Below, piece after piece: positions 1 through 8,587 of a stretch of 64,000 bases of DNA (its first letter is position 1; each line of letters opens with the position of its first letter). This DNA is from Gallionella sp. Lineage in GTDB: Bacteria > Pseudomonadota > Gammaproteobacteria > Burkholderiales > Gallionellaceae. Location: positions 144,577 to 208,576 of the forward strand of contig JAUXOL010000016.1 of NCBI GenBank assembly GCA_030682375.1, given 5' to 3'. The notes under the pieces were generated by a model. That model was not told the DNA's origin. It saw nothing but the letters and a program-made list of their open reading frames with translations, and made no database searches. Both the position numbers and the translations under genes were made by a program.

Positions 1-7
1 AAAAATC

Positions 8-2686
8 ATGGGAAAACACTACCTCAACACGCTGTTCGCTCCAAAATCCGTCGCCGTATTCGGCGCCAGCGAACGAACCGACGCGGTCGGCCAGATCGTG
101 TTTCAGAACATGCTGGAGAGCGGTTTTCAGGGCGAGCTCTACCCGATCAACCCGAAAAGCCCCGAGGTGCAGGGCAAGCGCGCCTATGCCAGCATCGCCG
201 ACATCGGCAAGCCGGTGGAGCTAGTAGTGATCGCCACGCCGCCGCAGACCGTGCCCGGCATCATCGAGGATTGCGGCATCCACGGCGTCAAGGCCGCGGT
301 CATCATCACCGCTGGTTTCGGCGAGGCCGGCCCGGCCGGCGTCGCGCTGGAAAAACAGCTGATCGAAGCGGCCAGGCGCTACAACATCCGTCTGGTCGGC
401 CCCAACTGCCTGGGCATCATGCGCCCCTCCATCGGCCTGAACGCCACGTTCAACAAGGGCGGCGCGAACACCGGCAACATCGCCTTCATCTCGCAGTCCG
501 GCGCGCTGTGCACCGCGATCCTGGACTGGGCGCAGAGCAACGATGTGGGCTTCTCCAGCGTGGTGTCCATGGGCTCATCGACCGATGTGGACTTCGGCGA
601 GATCCTCGACTACTTCATCTCCGACCCCAAGACCAGCAGCATCCTGATGTACATCGAAGGCATACGCAACGCGCGCACCTTCATGAGCGCGCTGCGTGCC
701 GCCGCGCGCATCAAGCCGGTGATACTGGTCAAGGTCGGCCGCCATGCGGCGGGTTCGAAGGCCGCGATGTCGCACACCGCCTCGCTGGTGGGCGCGGACG
801 ATGTTTTCGACGCCGCCGTCAGCCGCGTCGGCGTGGTGCGCGTGCAGACCATCACCCAGCTGTTCACCGCCGCAAAGGCGCTGTCCTGCGGCTTCCGCCC
901 GGTGGGCAACCGCCTCGCGATCGTCACCAACGGCGGCGGCCCCGGCGTGATGGCGACGGATCGCGCCGCCGATCTGGGGCTGGCGATGGCCACGCTGTCC
1001 GACGGCACCATCGAATACCTCAACCAGCACCTGCCGCCGAACTGGCCGCACAGCAACCCGGTGGACATCATCGGCGACGCGCAGGCGGACCGCTATCACC
1101 ATGCGGTGAAGGCCTGCCTGGAGGATGAAAACGTGGACGGCGTGCTCGCCATCCTCACGCCGCAGGCGATGACAAAACCGCTGGAATCGGCGCAGGCGCT
1201 GATCGAACTTTCCAACACCCACAGCAAGCCGCTGCTGACCTGCTGGATGGGCGAGTCTCAGGTCGCGGAGGCGCGCAACGCCTTTGCGCAGGCGCACAAG
1301 CCGCATTTCCGCACGCCGGAACCGGCGGTCGAGGTGTTCTCGCACCTGTCCGCCTACTACCGCAACCAAAGGCTGCTGATGCAGATGCCCGGCCCCTTCG
1401 CGCATCACATCGAACCGGATGTCGAAAGCGCCCGCCTGATCATCGAAGGCGCGATGCAGGAGCACCGCAAGGTGCTGACCGAGATGGAATCCAAGGCGGT
1501 GCTGTCGGCCTTCCACATTCCGGTGGCCAAGACCATGGTCGCGCACTCGCCGAACGAGGCGCTGCTGATCGCGCAGCAACTGGGCTTCCCGGTGGCGATG
1601 AAAGTCAATTCGCACGACATCACCCACAAGAGCGATGCCGGCGGCGTGATGCTGAATCTGGGCAATGCGCACGAAGTGCGCGCCGCCTACCAGCACATCC
1701 ACGACAACATCCAGCGCAATCGCCCCAACGCCAAGATGGACGGCATCTCCATCGAGCCCATGATCGTCAAGCCGAACGGCCGCGAGCTGATGATAGGCGT
1801 GACCAGCGACCCGGTGTTCGGCCCGGTGATCACCTTCGGCGCGGGCGGCACGGCAGTCGAGATCATGGGCGACCGCGCCGTAGCGCTGCCGCCGCTGAAC
1901 AACTTCCTGGTGAAGGAGCTGATCGGCGAAACGCGCATTTCGAAGATGCTGGGCGCGTTCCGCAACATGCCGCCCGCCAACATGGAGGCGCTGGAAGACG
2001 TGCTGCTGCGCGTCTCGGAAATGCTCTGCGAATTGCCGCTGCTGCAAGAGATGGATATCAACCCGCTGATCCTCGACGAGAACGGCGCATTGGCCGCCGA
2101 TGCGCGCGTGGTGGTGGGATACCGCCAGCCCAGCGCCGACCGTTACGCGCATATGGCGATCTATCCCTACCCCACGCATCTGGTGAGCCAATGGCAGCTG
2201 GCCGACGGCACCAACATCACGATACGCCCGATCCGCCCCGAGGACGCCGAGCTGGTGCAGAAGTTCGTGCACGACCTGTCGGAAGAATCCAAGTACTTCC
2301 GCTTCATGAACAGCATGCAGGAACTCACCGAGACCATGCTGGTGCGCTTCACCCAGATCGACTACAGCCGCGAGATGGCGCTGATCGCCGTGGCTGTCGA
2401 ACAAGACAAGGAAGTCGAACTCGGCGTCGCGCGCTATGCGATCAACCCGGACGGCGATACCTGCGAATTCGCGCTGGTGGTGGCGGACAACATCACCGGC
2501 AAGGGGCTGGGGCAGAAACTGATGACCTCGCTGATGGAAGCGGCGCGCGCCAGCGGCCTGAAAACGATAGAGGGCGAGGTATTGAAGAACAACCACAACA
2601 TGCTCAAGCTCATCAACCGCCTGGGTTTCAGCAGCAAGACCAGCGACGACGACCAGGGCATCATCAAGATCAGCAAACAACTTTAA
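8..2686 (+). CDS. Pat/PatZ-like ADP-forming acyl-CoA synthetase homologue with C-terminal GNAT acetyltransferase
   Basis: The 892-residue protein has the layout of bacterial lysine acetyltransferase Pat/PatZ. It has an N-terminal CoA-binding Rossmann domain (about 10-135, VAVFGASER), succinyl-CoA-ligase-like domains (about 150-460, SQSGAL near 162), an ATP-grasp domain (about 490-710, AMKVNSHDITHKSDAGG) and a GNAT domain (about 735-892) with the acetyl-CoA loop GKGLGQKLM. The family acetylates metabolic enzymes such as acetyl-CoA synthetase. The SHT motif that carries the phosphohistidine in true ADP-forming acetyl-CoA synthetases is present (H256 in MSHTASLVG), so synthetase activity cannot be excluded. 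The start lies 7 bases into the window, so its upstream region is not visible. ppk2 follows after 27 bp on the same strand. Confidence 0.9.
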   Translation: MGKHYLNTLFAPKSVAVFGASERTDAVGQIVFQNMLESGFQGELYPINPKSPEVQGKRAYASIADIGKPVELVVIATPPQTVPGIIEDCGIHGVKAAVIITAGFGEAGPAGVALEKQLIEAARRYNIRLVGPNCLGIMRPSIGLNATFNKGGANTGNIAFISQSGALCTAILDWAQSNDVGFSSVVSMGSSTDVDFGEILDYFISDPKTSSILMYIEGIRNARTFMSALRAAARIKPVILVKVGRHAAGSKAAMSHTASLVGADDVFDAAVSRVGVVRVQTITQLFTAAKALSCGFRPVGNRLAIVTNGGGPGVMATDRAADLGLAMATLSDGTIEYLNQHLPPNWPHSNPVDIIGDAQADRYHHAVKACLEDENVDGVLAILTPQAMTKPLESAQALIELSNTHSKPLLTCWMGESQVAEARNAFAQAHKPHFRTPEPAVEVFSHLSAYYRNQRLLMQMPGPFAHHIEPDVESARLIIEGAMQEHRKVLTEMESKAVLSAFHIPVAKTMVAHSPNEALLIAQQLGFPVAMKVNSHDITHKSDAGGVMLNLGNAHEVRAAYQHIHDNIQRNRPNAKMDGISIEPMIVKPNGRELMIGVTSDPVFGPVITFGAGGTAVEIMGDRAVALPPLNNFLVKELIGETRISKMLGAFRNMPPANMEALEDVLLRVSEMLCELPLLQEMDINPLILDENGALAADARVVVGYRQPSADRYAHMAIYPYPTHLVSQWQLADGTNITIRPIRPEDAELVQKFVHDLSEESKYFRFMNSMQELTETMLVRFTQIDYSREMALIAVAVEQDKEVELGVARYAINPDGDTCEFALVVADNITGKGLGQKLMTSLMEAARASGLKTIEGEVLKNNHNMLKLINRLGFSSKTSDDDQGIIKISKQL

Positions 2687-2713
2687 AGAACCACATTCAG
2701 CGCAGAGCTCAAC

Positions 2714-3853
2714 ATGACTAAACCATCCAATAAGGCACCCCGCAAACCGCGCACCCCAAAGACCGCGACCAGACAGGTTGGACAGGGCGACATTTCGCCC
2801 GAGCAGAACCGCGAAGGCATAGATAACTTCGTCGTGAATGAAGCGGTCGACGCCGCCACGCTCGCCAAAACCGCGGCCGTCGAAGACATCGTCGCAACCC
2901 TCGGCCAGAGCGACACGCCCAGCCTCGCGAGATCGCTGGAAGCGATCATGGCCGGCGCTTCGCCGGAAGACGCCGCCGTGCTGCGCAAGGCGCTGCTGCA
3001 ACAGCCGACGACCAGGGGCGCCGCCCATCCGGACGACGAGCTCGCGGGAGACTGGCGCGAAGGCGGCTACCCCTACAAGAACCTGATGTCGCGCAGGACC
3101 TACGAGAAACAGAAATACTCGCTGCAGGTCGAGTTGCTGAAGCTACAGGCTTGGGTCAAGGAGACAGGACAGAAAGTCGTCATCGTGTTCGAGGGGCGCG
3201 ATGCCGCCGGCAAGGGCGGCACCATCAAGCGTTTCATGGAACACCTGAATCCGCGCGGCGCGCGCGTGGTCGCGCTGGAAAAACCCTCCGAGGTCGAGCG
3301 CGGCCAGTGGTACTTCCAGCGTTATGTCGAGCACCTCCCCACCGCCGGCGAGATCGTGCTGTTCGACCGCTCCTGGTACAACCGCGCCGGGGTCGAGCGC
3401 GTGATGAGCTTCTGCACCCCGGACGAATACAACGAGTTCATGCGCCAGACGCCGGAGTTCGAGCGCAACCTCGTGCGCAGCGGCATCCACCTGATCAAGT
3501 TCTGGTTCTCGGTCTCGCGCAAGGAACAGCACCGCCGCTTCGAAGAACGCAAGGTGCATCCGCTGAAGCAATGGAAGCTCAGCCCTATCGACCTCGCCTC
3601 GCTGGACAAATGGGACGACTACACCAAGGCCAAGGAGGCGATGTTCTTCTACACCGACACCGCCGACTCGCCGTGGACCGTGATCAAATCGGACTGCAAG
3701 AAGCGCGCGCGCCTGAACGCGATGCGCTACATCCTGCACAAGCTCCCGTATGACAAGAAGGACATCGACCACGTCGCCCCGCTGGATCCGCTGCTGGTCG
3801 GCCGCGCCCATGTGGTGTACGAAAAGGGCGAGAACAAGAACGCGCTGCTGTGA
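2714..3853 (+). CDS. ppk2: Polyphosphate kinase 2 (PPK2 family)
   Basis: The 379-residue protein transfers phosphate between polyphosphate and nucleotides in the cytoplasm. The PPK2 domain covers about 115-360. It has the Walker A-type motif GRDAAGKGG (161-169) and the Walker B/lid motif FDRSWYNRAGVERV (near 216). About 110 poorly conserved, charged residues precede the domain, longer than in the shortest PPK2 enzymes. A single PPK2 domain indicates class I or III, and the nucleotide preference (ADP or GDP) cannot be read from the sequence. Its stop overlaps the GTG start of the next gene by 4 nt, so the two are probably translationally coupled. Confidence 0.93.
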   Translation: MTKPSNKAPRKPRTPKTATRQVGQGDISPEQNREGIDNFVVNEAVDAATLAKTAAVEDIVATLGQSDTPSLARSLEAIMAGASPEDAAVLRKALLQQPTTRGAAHPDDELAGDWREGGYPYKNLMSRRTYEKQKYSLQVELLKLQAWVKETGQKVVIVFEGRDAAGKGGTIKRFMEHLNPRGARVVALEKPSEVERGQWYFQRYVEHLPTAGEIVLFDRSWYNRAGVERVMSFCTPDEYNEFMRQTPEFERNLVRSGIHLIKFWFSVSRKEQHRRFEERKVHPLKQWKLSPIDLASLDKWDDYTKAKEAMFFYTDTADSPWTVIKSDCKKRARLNAMRYILHKLPYDKKDIDHVAPLDPLLVGRAHVVYEKGENKNALL

Positions 3854-4215
3854 CGGACATGAACGAACGATCCGACCTGATTACGCTGCGCGACCGGCTG
3901 CGTACCTTCGCCGCCGAGCGCGACTGGGAACAATTCCACTCGCCCAAGAACCTGAGCATGGCGCTGATGGTGGAAGTCGCCGAACTGATGGAACACTTCC
4001 AGTGGCTGACCGAGGCGCAATCGACCGAACTGCCGCCGAAGACGCAACAGGAGGTCGGCGAAGAACTGGCCGACTGCCTGCTGTATCTGGTGCGCCTGTC
4101 CGACCGACTGGGCGTGGACCTGAAAGCGGCCGCGCTGGAAAAACTGGAGAAGAACGCAAAGAAATATCCGGCGGAACAGGTGCGCGGCAATTCGAAGAAG
4201 TACACGGAATACTGA
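3850..4215 (+). CDS. MazG-like nucleotide pyrophosphohydrolase
   Basis: This 121-residue all-alpha protein has the MazG/dCTPase-type metal motifs EVAELMEHFQW (near 38-48, ExxE) and EELADCLLYLVRLSD (near 63-77, ExxD). The family hydrolyses (d)NTPs to monophosphates and pyrophosphate, cleaning non-canonical nucleotides from the pool. The GTG start at 3850 overlaps the ppk2 stop; an ATG at 3859 is the alternative start. Substrate is not predictable from the sequence. The coupling to ppk2 suggests linked nucleotide and phosphate metabolism, which is inference. Confidence 0.85.
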   Translation: MTDMNERSDLITLRDRLRTFAAERDWEQFHSPKNLSMALMVEVAELMEHFQWLTEAQSTELPPKTQQEVGEELADCLLYLVRLSDRLGVDLKAAALEKLEKNAKKYPAEQVRGNSKKYTEY

Positions 4216-4249
4216 GGGGCTGCGGCGCAACACCCCTATATGCGGCGTA

Positions 4250-5464
4250 TCATCGCCCCGCCAGCCAGTCCGCCATCCCCTGCCCCGCCGCGCGTCCGCT
4301 GGCGAAACAGGCAGTCAGCAGATAGCCGCCGGTCGGGGCTTCCCAGTCCAGCATCTCGCCCGCACAGAATAGGCCAGGCAATTCGCGCAGCATCAGGCCT
4401 TCGTCCAGCGCCTCGAACGGCACACCGCCCGCGCTGCTGATGGCTTCGGCCAGCGGACGCGGGGCGATCAGGCGCAGCGGCAGCGCCTTGATCGTCGCGG
4501 CCAGCCGCAACGGATCGTTCATCTCGTCGGCGCTCAATGCCTCGCGCAGCAGGTTGGCCTTGACCCCCTTCAGTCCGAGACGGCTTTGCAGATGGCTGGA
4601 TAACGAACGCGAACCGCGCGGATGGCTGACCTCGGCCTGCACGCGTTCCTGACTCCAGTCCGGCAGCAGGTCGAGCAGCAGCACCGCATGACCGGCGCGG
4701 TCGATCTCATCGCGCAGCGCGGCGGACAGCGCATAGATCAGCCCCCCTTCGATGCCGCGTTCGGTGATTACGCATTCGCCGCGCTGCATCGCGCCGTCGG
4801 AGCATGCGGCGGCGACGGACTTCAACGGTTCGCCGACATAACGGCTGCGGAAGTGCGTGCTCCACTCGATGTCGAAGCCGCAATTGGACGGACGCAGCGG
4901 CGCGACCGCGATGCCGCGCTGCTTAAGCCACGGCAGCCATGCGCCGTCCGATCCGAGCTGCGGCCAGCTGCCTCCGCCCAGCGCGAGCACGACGCCATCT
5001 GGTCGCACCGTCGTCTCGCCCTGAGGCATTTCGAAACGCAACGCGCCGTCCGCATCCCAACCGCACCAGCGATGGCGCGCATGGAAACGCACGCCCTGCT
5101 CGCGCAGCCGGTGCAGCCACGCGCGCAGCAGCGGCGCGGCTTTCATTTCGACGGGGAATACGCGACCAGAACTGCCGACGAAGCTGTCTATGCCCAGCCC
5201 CTGCATCCATGCTCGTAATTCTTGCGGCGGGAAGGCGCGCACCATAGGTTCGATCTGTGCGCGGCGCGAGCCGTAACGCGCAAGCAGATCGTCCAGCGGC
5301 TCGGCATGGGTGATGTTCATGCCGCCCTTGCCCGCCATCAGGAACTTGCGGCCCACGCTAGGCATCGCGTCGTAGAGGTCGACCTGCACACCGCGTTGTG
5401 CCAGCACCTCCGCCGCCATCAGCCCGGCGGGACCGCCGCCGATGATCGCGACGTTCGATTTCAT
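4250..5464 (-). CDS. HI0933-family FAD-dependent oxidoreductase (BaiN/YhiN-like flavoprotein)
   Basis: The 404-residue flavoprotein begins with a dinucleotide-binding motif at its first residues (VAIIGGGPAGLMAAE). It has the family motif GRKFLMAGKGGMNITH near 45-60 and a C-terminal FCAGEMLDWEAPTGGY segment. I chose the start at 5464 (MKSNVAIIGG) because the FAD motif must sit at the N-terminus; the longer frame adds 24 unrelated residues that overlap selD. It starts 1 bp after the selD stop, so it is in the selD operon. The physiological substrate of this family is unclear. A role alongside selenophosphate synthesis is only suggested by the neighbourhood. Confidence 0.88.
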   Translation of the reverse strand: MKSNVAIIGGGPAGLMAAEVLAQRGVQVDLYDAMPSVGRKFLMAGKGGMNITHAEPLDDLLARYGSRRAQIEPMVRAFPPQELRAWMQGLGIDSFVGSSGRVFPVEMKAAPLLRAWLHRLREQGVRFHARHRWCGWDADGALRFEMPQGETTVRPDGVVLALGGGSWPQLGSDGAWLPWLKQRGIAVAPLRPSNCGFDIEWSTHFRSRYVGEPLKSVAAACSDGAMQRGECVITERGIEGGLIYALSAALRDEIDRAGHAVLLLDLLPDWSQERVQAEVSHPRGSRSLSSHLQSRLGLKGVKANLLREALSADEMNDPLRLAATIKALPLRLIAPRPLAEAISSAGGVPFEALDEGLMLRELPGLFCAGEMLDWEAPTGGYLLTACFASGRAAGQGMADWLAGR

Positions 5465-5465
5465 T

Positions 5466-6512
5466 TCAGGATACCGCCACCCGCGCCGCGCCCTCGCGCA
5501 TAGCCCCGACGACAGCGACCTGCTCGAAACCGGCATCCCTGAAGCAACGCAGCACTGCGTCCGCTGCCTCGGGTGCGACGCTCACCAGCAGACCGCCGCT
5601 GGTCTGCGCATCGGCCAGCAGGCGCTGCTGCCATGTTTCCAGTTCCGGCGCGAAATCCACTTCGTGGCCGTAGCTCGCGAGGTTGCGGTCTATCGCACCG
5701 GGGCCTATGCCCTGCTGCGCCAGCGGCAGAGCCTCGGACAGCACCGGCACCCGGTCGAACTTCACTTCCGCACCCAGCGCAGAGCCGCGGCAGATCTCCA
5801 GCAGGTGGCCCAGCAGGCCGAAGCCGGTCACGTCGGTCAGCGCATGCACGCCTTCGATGCCGGAAAGTTCGCTGCCGACCCGGTTGAGCTTCGTGGTCGC
5901 GCCGATCATCTGCGCATAACCTTCGGCGGAGAGCATGTCCTTCTTCAGCGCCGCAGCCAGCACGCCCACGCCGATTCCCTTGCCGAGGATCAGTACATCT
6001 CCCGCCTGTGCCGCGCAATTCATCTTCAAACGGTCAGGATGCACGACACCTATCGCCACTAGGCCGTAGATCGGCTCGACCGAGTCGATGGAATGGCCGC
6101 CCGCGAGCGGGATGCCCGCGGCCTTGCACACCGCTTCGCCGCCCTGCAGGATGGAGCGTATGGTCTCTACCGGCAGCTTGTTGATAGGCATGCCGACGAT
6201 GGCCAGCGCCATGATCGGCGTGCCGCCCATCGCATACACGTCGGACAGCGCGTTGGTCGCAGCGATGCGGCCGAAGTCGAACGGGTCGTCCACGATGGGC
6301 ATGAAAAAATCGGTGGTGGCGATGATCGCCTGCTGGTCGTTGAGGCGGTACACCGCCGCATCGTCGCTGGTCTCGGTGCCCACCAGCAGGTCGGGGAACG
6401 GCAGTTTCGCCTTCGCTTCGCCCAGAATTTGCTGCAGCAGGCCCGGCGCGATCTTACAGCCGCAGCCGCCGCCGTGAGACAATTGGGTCAACTTCACTTC
6501 AGATGCATTCAT
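5466..6512 (-). CDS. selD: Selenide, water dikinase (selenophosphate synthetase)
   Basis: The 348-residue SelD makes selenophosphate from selenide and ATP. The N-terminal catalytic motif HGGGCGCK carries Cys17 and Lys20, at the positions of the E. coli catalytic pair, so the enzyme uses cysteine and not selenocysteine. Downstream are DDAAVYRLND, the metal/ATP-binding ATTDFFMPIVDDPFDFG and AGGHSIDSVEP typical of the AIRS/PurM fold. The gene is divergent from selU, which uses its product. No selA, selB or tRNA-Sec is visible here, so the supported selenium use in this window is tRNA 2-selenouridine. Confidence 0.97.
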   Translation of the reverse strand: MNASEVKLTQLSHGGGCGCKIAPGLLQQILGEAKAKLPFPDLLVGTETSDDAAVYRLNDQQAIIATTDFFMPIVDDPFDFGRIAATNALSDVYAMGGTPIMALAIVGMPINKLPVETIRSILQGGEAVCKAAGIPLAGGHSIDSVEPIYGLVAIGVVHPDRLKMNCAAQAGDVLILGKGIGVGVLAAALKKDMLSAEGYAQMIGATTKLNRVGSELSGIEGVHALTDVTGFGLLGHLLEICRGSALGAEVKFDRVPVLSEALPLAQQGIGPGAIDRNLASYGHEVDFAPELETWQQRLLADAQTSGGLLVSVAPEAADAVLRCFRDAGFEQVAVVGAMREGAARVAVS

Positions 6513-6526
6513 TACCTTACCCGACT

Positions 6527-7561
6527 ATGCTTTTCAAAACCGCGAACCTATCACAGCTGGGCGAATTTGACGAAATTATCGACGTGCGCACGCCCGCGGA
6601 GTTCGCCGACGACCACATCCCCGGCGCGATCAACTGCCCGGTGCTGTCTGACGAGGAGCGCATCACCGTCGGCACGCTGTACAAACAGGTGTCGCCGTTC
6701 GAGGCGCGCAAGGTAGGCGGCGCAATGGTCGCAAAGAACATCGCACGCCATCTGGAAACCGTGTTCCACGACAAGCCGAGATCATGGAAACCGATGGTCT
6801 ATTGCTGGCGCGGCGGCCAGCGCAGCGGCGCGATGAGCATCATCCTCGCACAAGTCGGCTGGATGGCCCACAAGCTGGAAGGCGGCTACAAGACCTACCG
6901 CCGTGACGTGCTGGATCGGCTGGAGACACTGCCGCAGCAACTGAACTACCGCGTGGTCTGCGGCCCGACCGGTTCGGGCAAGAGCCGCTTGCTCGCGGCA
7001 CTCGCCGAGACCGGACATCAGGTATTGGACCTCGAAGGACTGGCGCGACATCGCGGCTCAGTGCTGGGTAATATCCCGCAGCATCCGCAACCCTCGCAGA
7101 AGTGGTTCGACAGCCTGCTGCTGACAGCACTGCAAGGCTTAGACCCGGCGCGCCCGGTGTACGTGGAATCGGAAAGCAAAAAGATCGGCAGCGTCGCCCT
7201 GCCCGCAGCACTCTTCGATGCGATGCACGCAGCCGATTGCCTGGTGGTGGAAACGCCGCTGGAAGTGCGCGTCGCGGGCCTGCAGGAAGACTACCTCCAT
7301 TACGTCAACGACCCGGCAGCGCTGATCGCGCAGCTGCAATCGCTGCACCAGTTCCACGGCGGCGAGAAGTTGCAGCACTGGAGCGAACTGATAAATGCCG
7401 GGGACTTTGCCGCATTCGTCGAAGAACTGCTGACGCAGCACTACGACCCGACCTACTTCCGCTCGCTGACCAAACACTACCCGAAACTGCCCGAGGCGCA
7501 GACCTTGACGCTGAACGACCTGTCGCATGCCGCACTGTGCGAGGCGGCCAAACAACTGTAG
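6527..7561 (+). CDS. selU: tRNA 2-selenouridine synthase (SelU/MnmH)
   Basis: This protein converts 2-thiouridine at the tRNA wobble position to 2-selenouridine with selenophosphate. It has an N-terminal rhodanese domain (DVRTPAEF; catalytic Cys in MVYCWRGGQRSG near residue 91) and a C-terminal P-loop domain (GPTGSGKSRLL near 148). I start it at 6527 (MLFKTANL, 344 residues), just outside selD. An ATG at 6503 would add 8 residues and overlap the 5' end of selD by 10 nt. Neither start has a clear Shine-Dalgarno sequence. Only about 14 bp separate the two divergent reading frames. Confidence 0.93.
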   Translation: MLFKTANLSQLGEFDEIIDVRTPAEFADDHIPGAINCPVLSDEERITVGTLYKQVSPFEARKVGGAMVAKNIARHLETVFHDKPRSWKPMVYCWRGGQRSGAMSIILAQVGWMAHKLEGGYKTYRRDVLDRLETLPQQLNYRVVCGPTGSGKSRLLAALAETGHQVLDLEGLARHRGSVLGNIPQHPQPSQKWFDSLLLTALQGLDPARPVYVESESKKIGSVALPAALFDAMHAADCLVVETPLEVRVAGLQEDYLHYVNDPAALIAQLQSLHQFHGGEKLQHWSELINAGDFAAFVEELLTQHYDPTYFRSLTKHYPKLPEAQTLTLNDLSHAALCEAAKQL

Positions 7562-7589
7562 AGATGCGATTTAACCAGCGATATAGCTC

Positions 7590-7676
7590 GTAGGTCGGGT
7601 TAGGCCGCAGGCCGTAACCCGACGAATAAACATTTGCACAGAAGATGTCGGGTTACGCTACGCTAACCCGACCTAC
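7590..7676. repeat. REP-like palindrome, GTAGGTCGGGTTAG family, copy 1
   Basis: Outer arms GTAGGTCGGGTTAG and CTAACCCGACCTAC are perfect inverted repeats, and inner arms CGTAACCCGAC and GTCGGGTTACG also pair. A second copy is at 14245-14333. The sequence and its location after the selU stop fit a REP/BIME-type extragenic repeat. No RAYT transposase is present in the window. It could also act as a bidirectional 3' structure between selU and the convergent dioxygenase gene. Confidence 0.85.
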
Positions 7677-7706
7677 GAAGCTGATCCATATCGGGGCAGT
7701 CGCCCC

Positions 7707-8486
7707 TCAACCCTCGAACAGCCACGCATCCATCGCCAGCATGCCGAACGTCTTCACCCTGTTCAGGTGCTCTCCGTTGCGGATGTCGTCCGCCGCGCCC
7801 AGCGCGACGAACAGCGGCAGCAGGTGTTCTTCGTCGGGATGATTCTGCTCGGCATGCGGCGCGCGGCGGCGGTATTCGAGCAGCGCCTGCAGGTCTCCTT
7901 CCGCGATCCGCTGCGCGATCCAGTCGAGGAACTCCGTCACCCACGCGGGCGCGGGCTCATCTTCCGGATGCCGAAAAACGGCAGGCAGGTTATGGGTGAT
8001 GCCGCCGCTGCCGACGATCAGCACGCCCTGTTCGCGCAAGGGACGCAACGCGCGCCCCAGCGCGACATGCCATGCTGGATCCCGGTTCGGTTGTATCGAA
8101 AGCTGCGCGACCGGCACGTCCGCCTGCGGATACATAAAGCTCAGCGGCACCCATGCGCCATGGTCGAAGCCGCGCATGTAATCCACTCGCGTCGGGATGC
8201 CGGCTTGCTGCAAGGCCGCTGCGGCAGCCTCGGCGATCTGCGGCGCGCCCGGTGCGGCATATCGCAACTTGAACAGATCGGCGGGAAAACCGCTGAAGTC
8301 GTGGATGGTCTCTGGCCGCACGGCACGGCTGACGGTCGGGACGGGGGTCTCCCAATGCGCCGAAATCATCAGGACGGCGGCGGGCCTGGGCAGGCGTTCC
8401 CCTAGCAGCCGCCAGGCGGCGCCAGTCTCGCCGCCGTTCAGCGGCAACGAGGGCGCACCGTGAGAGAGAAACAGCACCGGCATCAT
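7707..8486 (-). CDS. Extradiol dioxygenase, 4,5-DOPA dioxygenase (LigB/YgiD) family
   Basis: The 259-residue protein belongs to the LigB-type extradiol ring-cleavage family. Metal ligands are visible in LSHGAP (N-terminus), MISAHWET (near 40) and FDHGAWVPL (near 115), and a catalytic His in GSGGITHNL. Homologues such as E. coli YgiD open catechol rings of DOPA-like substrates; the native substrate here is unknown. Of the nearby start codons I chose 8486, because an AGGAG at 8493-8497 is 6 nt from it but directly abuts the ATG at 8492. It is divergent from the aldo/keto reductase, with an inverted repeat between them. Confidence 0.9.
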   Translation of the reverse strand: MMPVLFLSHGAPSLPLNGGETGAAWRLLGERLPRPAAVLMISAHWETPVPTVSRAVRPETIHDFSGFPADLFKLRYAAPGAPQIAEAAAAALQQAGIPTRVDYMRGFDHGAWVPLSFMYPQADVPVAQLSIQPNRDPAWHVALGRALRPLREQGVLIVGSGGITHNLPAVFRHPEDEPAPAWVTEFLDWIAQRIAEGDLQALLEYRRRAPHAEQNHPDEEHLLPLFVALGAADDIRNGEHLNRVKTFGMLAMDAWLFEG

Positions 8487-8512
8487 AGTCATCTCCTGAG
8501 CGTATAAATTTT

Positions 8513-8536
8513 TGTCGGCATCCTAGCATGCCGACA
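8513..8536. promoter_or_regulatory. Perfect 9-bp inverted repeat, candidate operator
   Basis: TGTCGGCAT and ATGCCGACA form a perfect inverted repeat with a 6-nt spacer, in the 101-bp gap between the divergent dioxygenase and aldo/keto reductase genes. A -10-like TTATAC (minus strand, 8503-8508) lies on one side and TAAAAT (plus strand, 8555-8560) on the other, so a repressor dimer here could control both genes. No regulator gene is adjacent. The site is seen directly; its function is inferred. Confidence 0.4.
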
Positions 8537-8587
8537 TGCCGAATCGCTTCCGGCTAAAATGCAGCCTGAAATTCAGGAGCAACGATC

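Noticed and set aside
575-3028. 817-codon open frame antisense to the Pat-like gene and ppk2
   Set aside because: Arg/His/Gln-rich shadow of GC-rich genes in another frame; no motif and it crosses two well-supported genes.
5466-6512. Selenocysteine in SelD
   Set aside because: The catalytic position is an ordinary Cys codon and the frame has no internal TGA.
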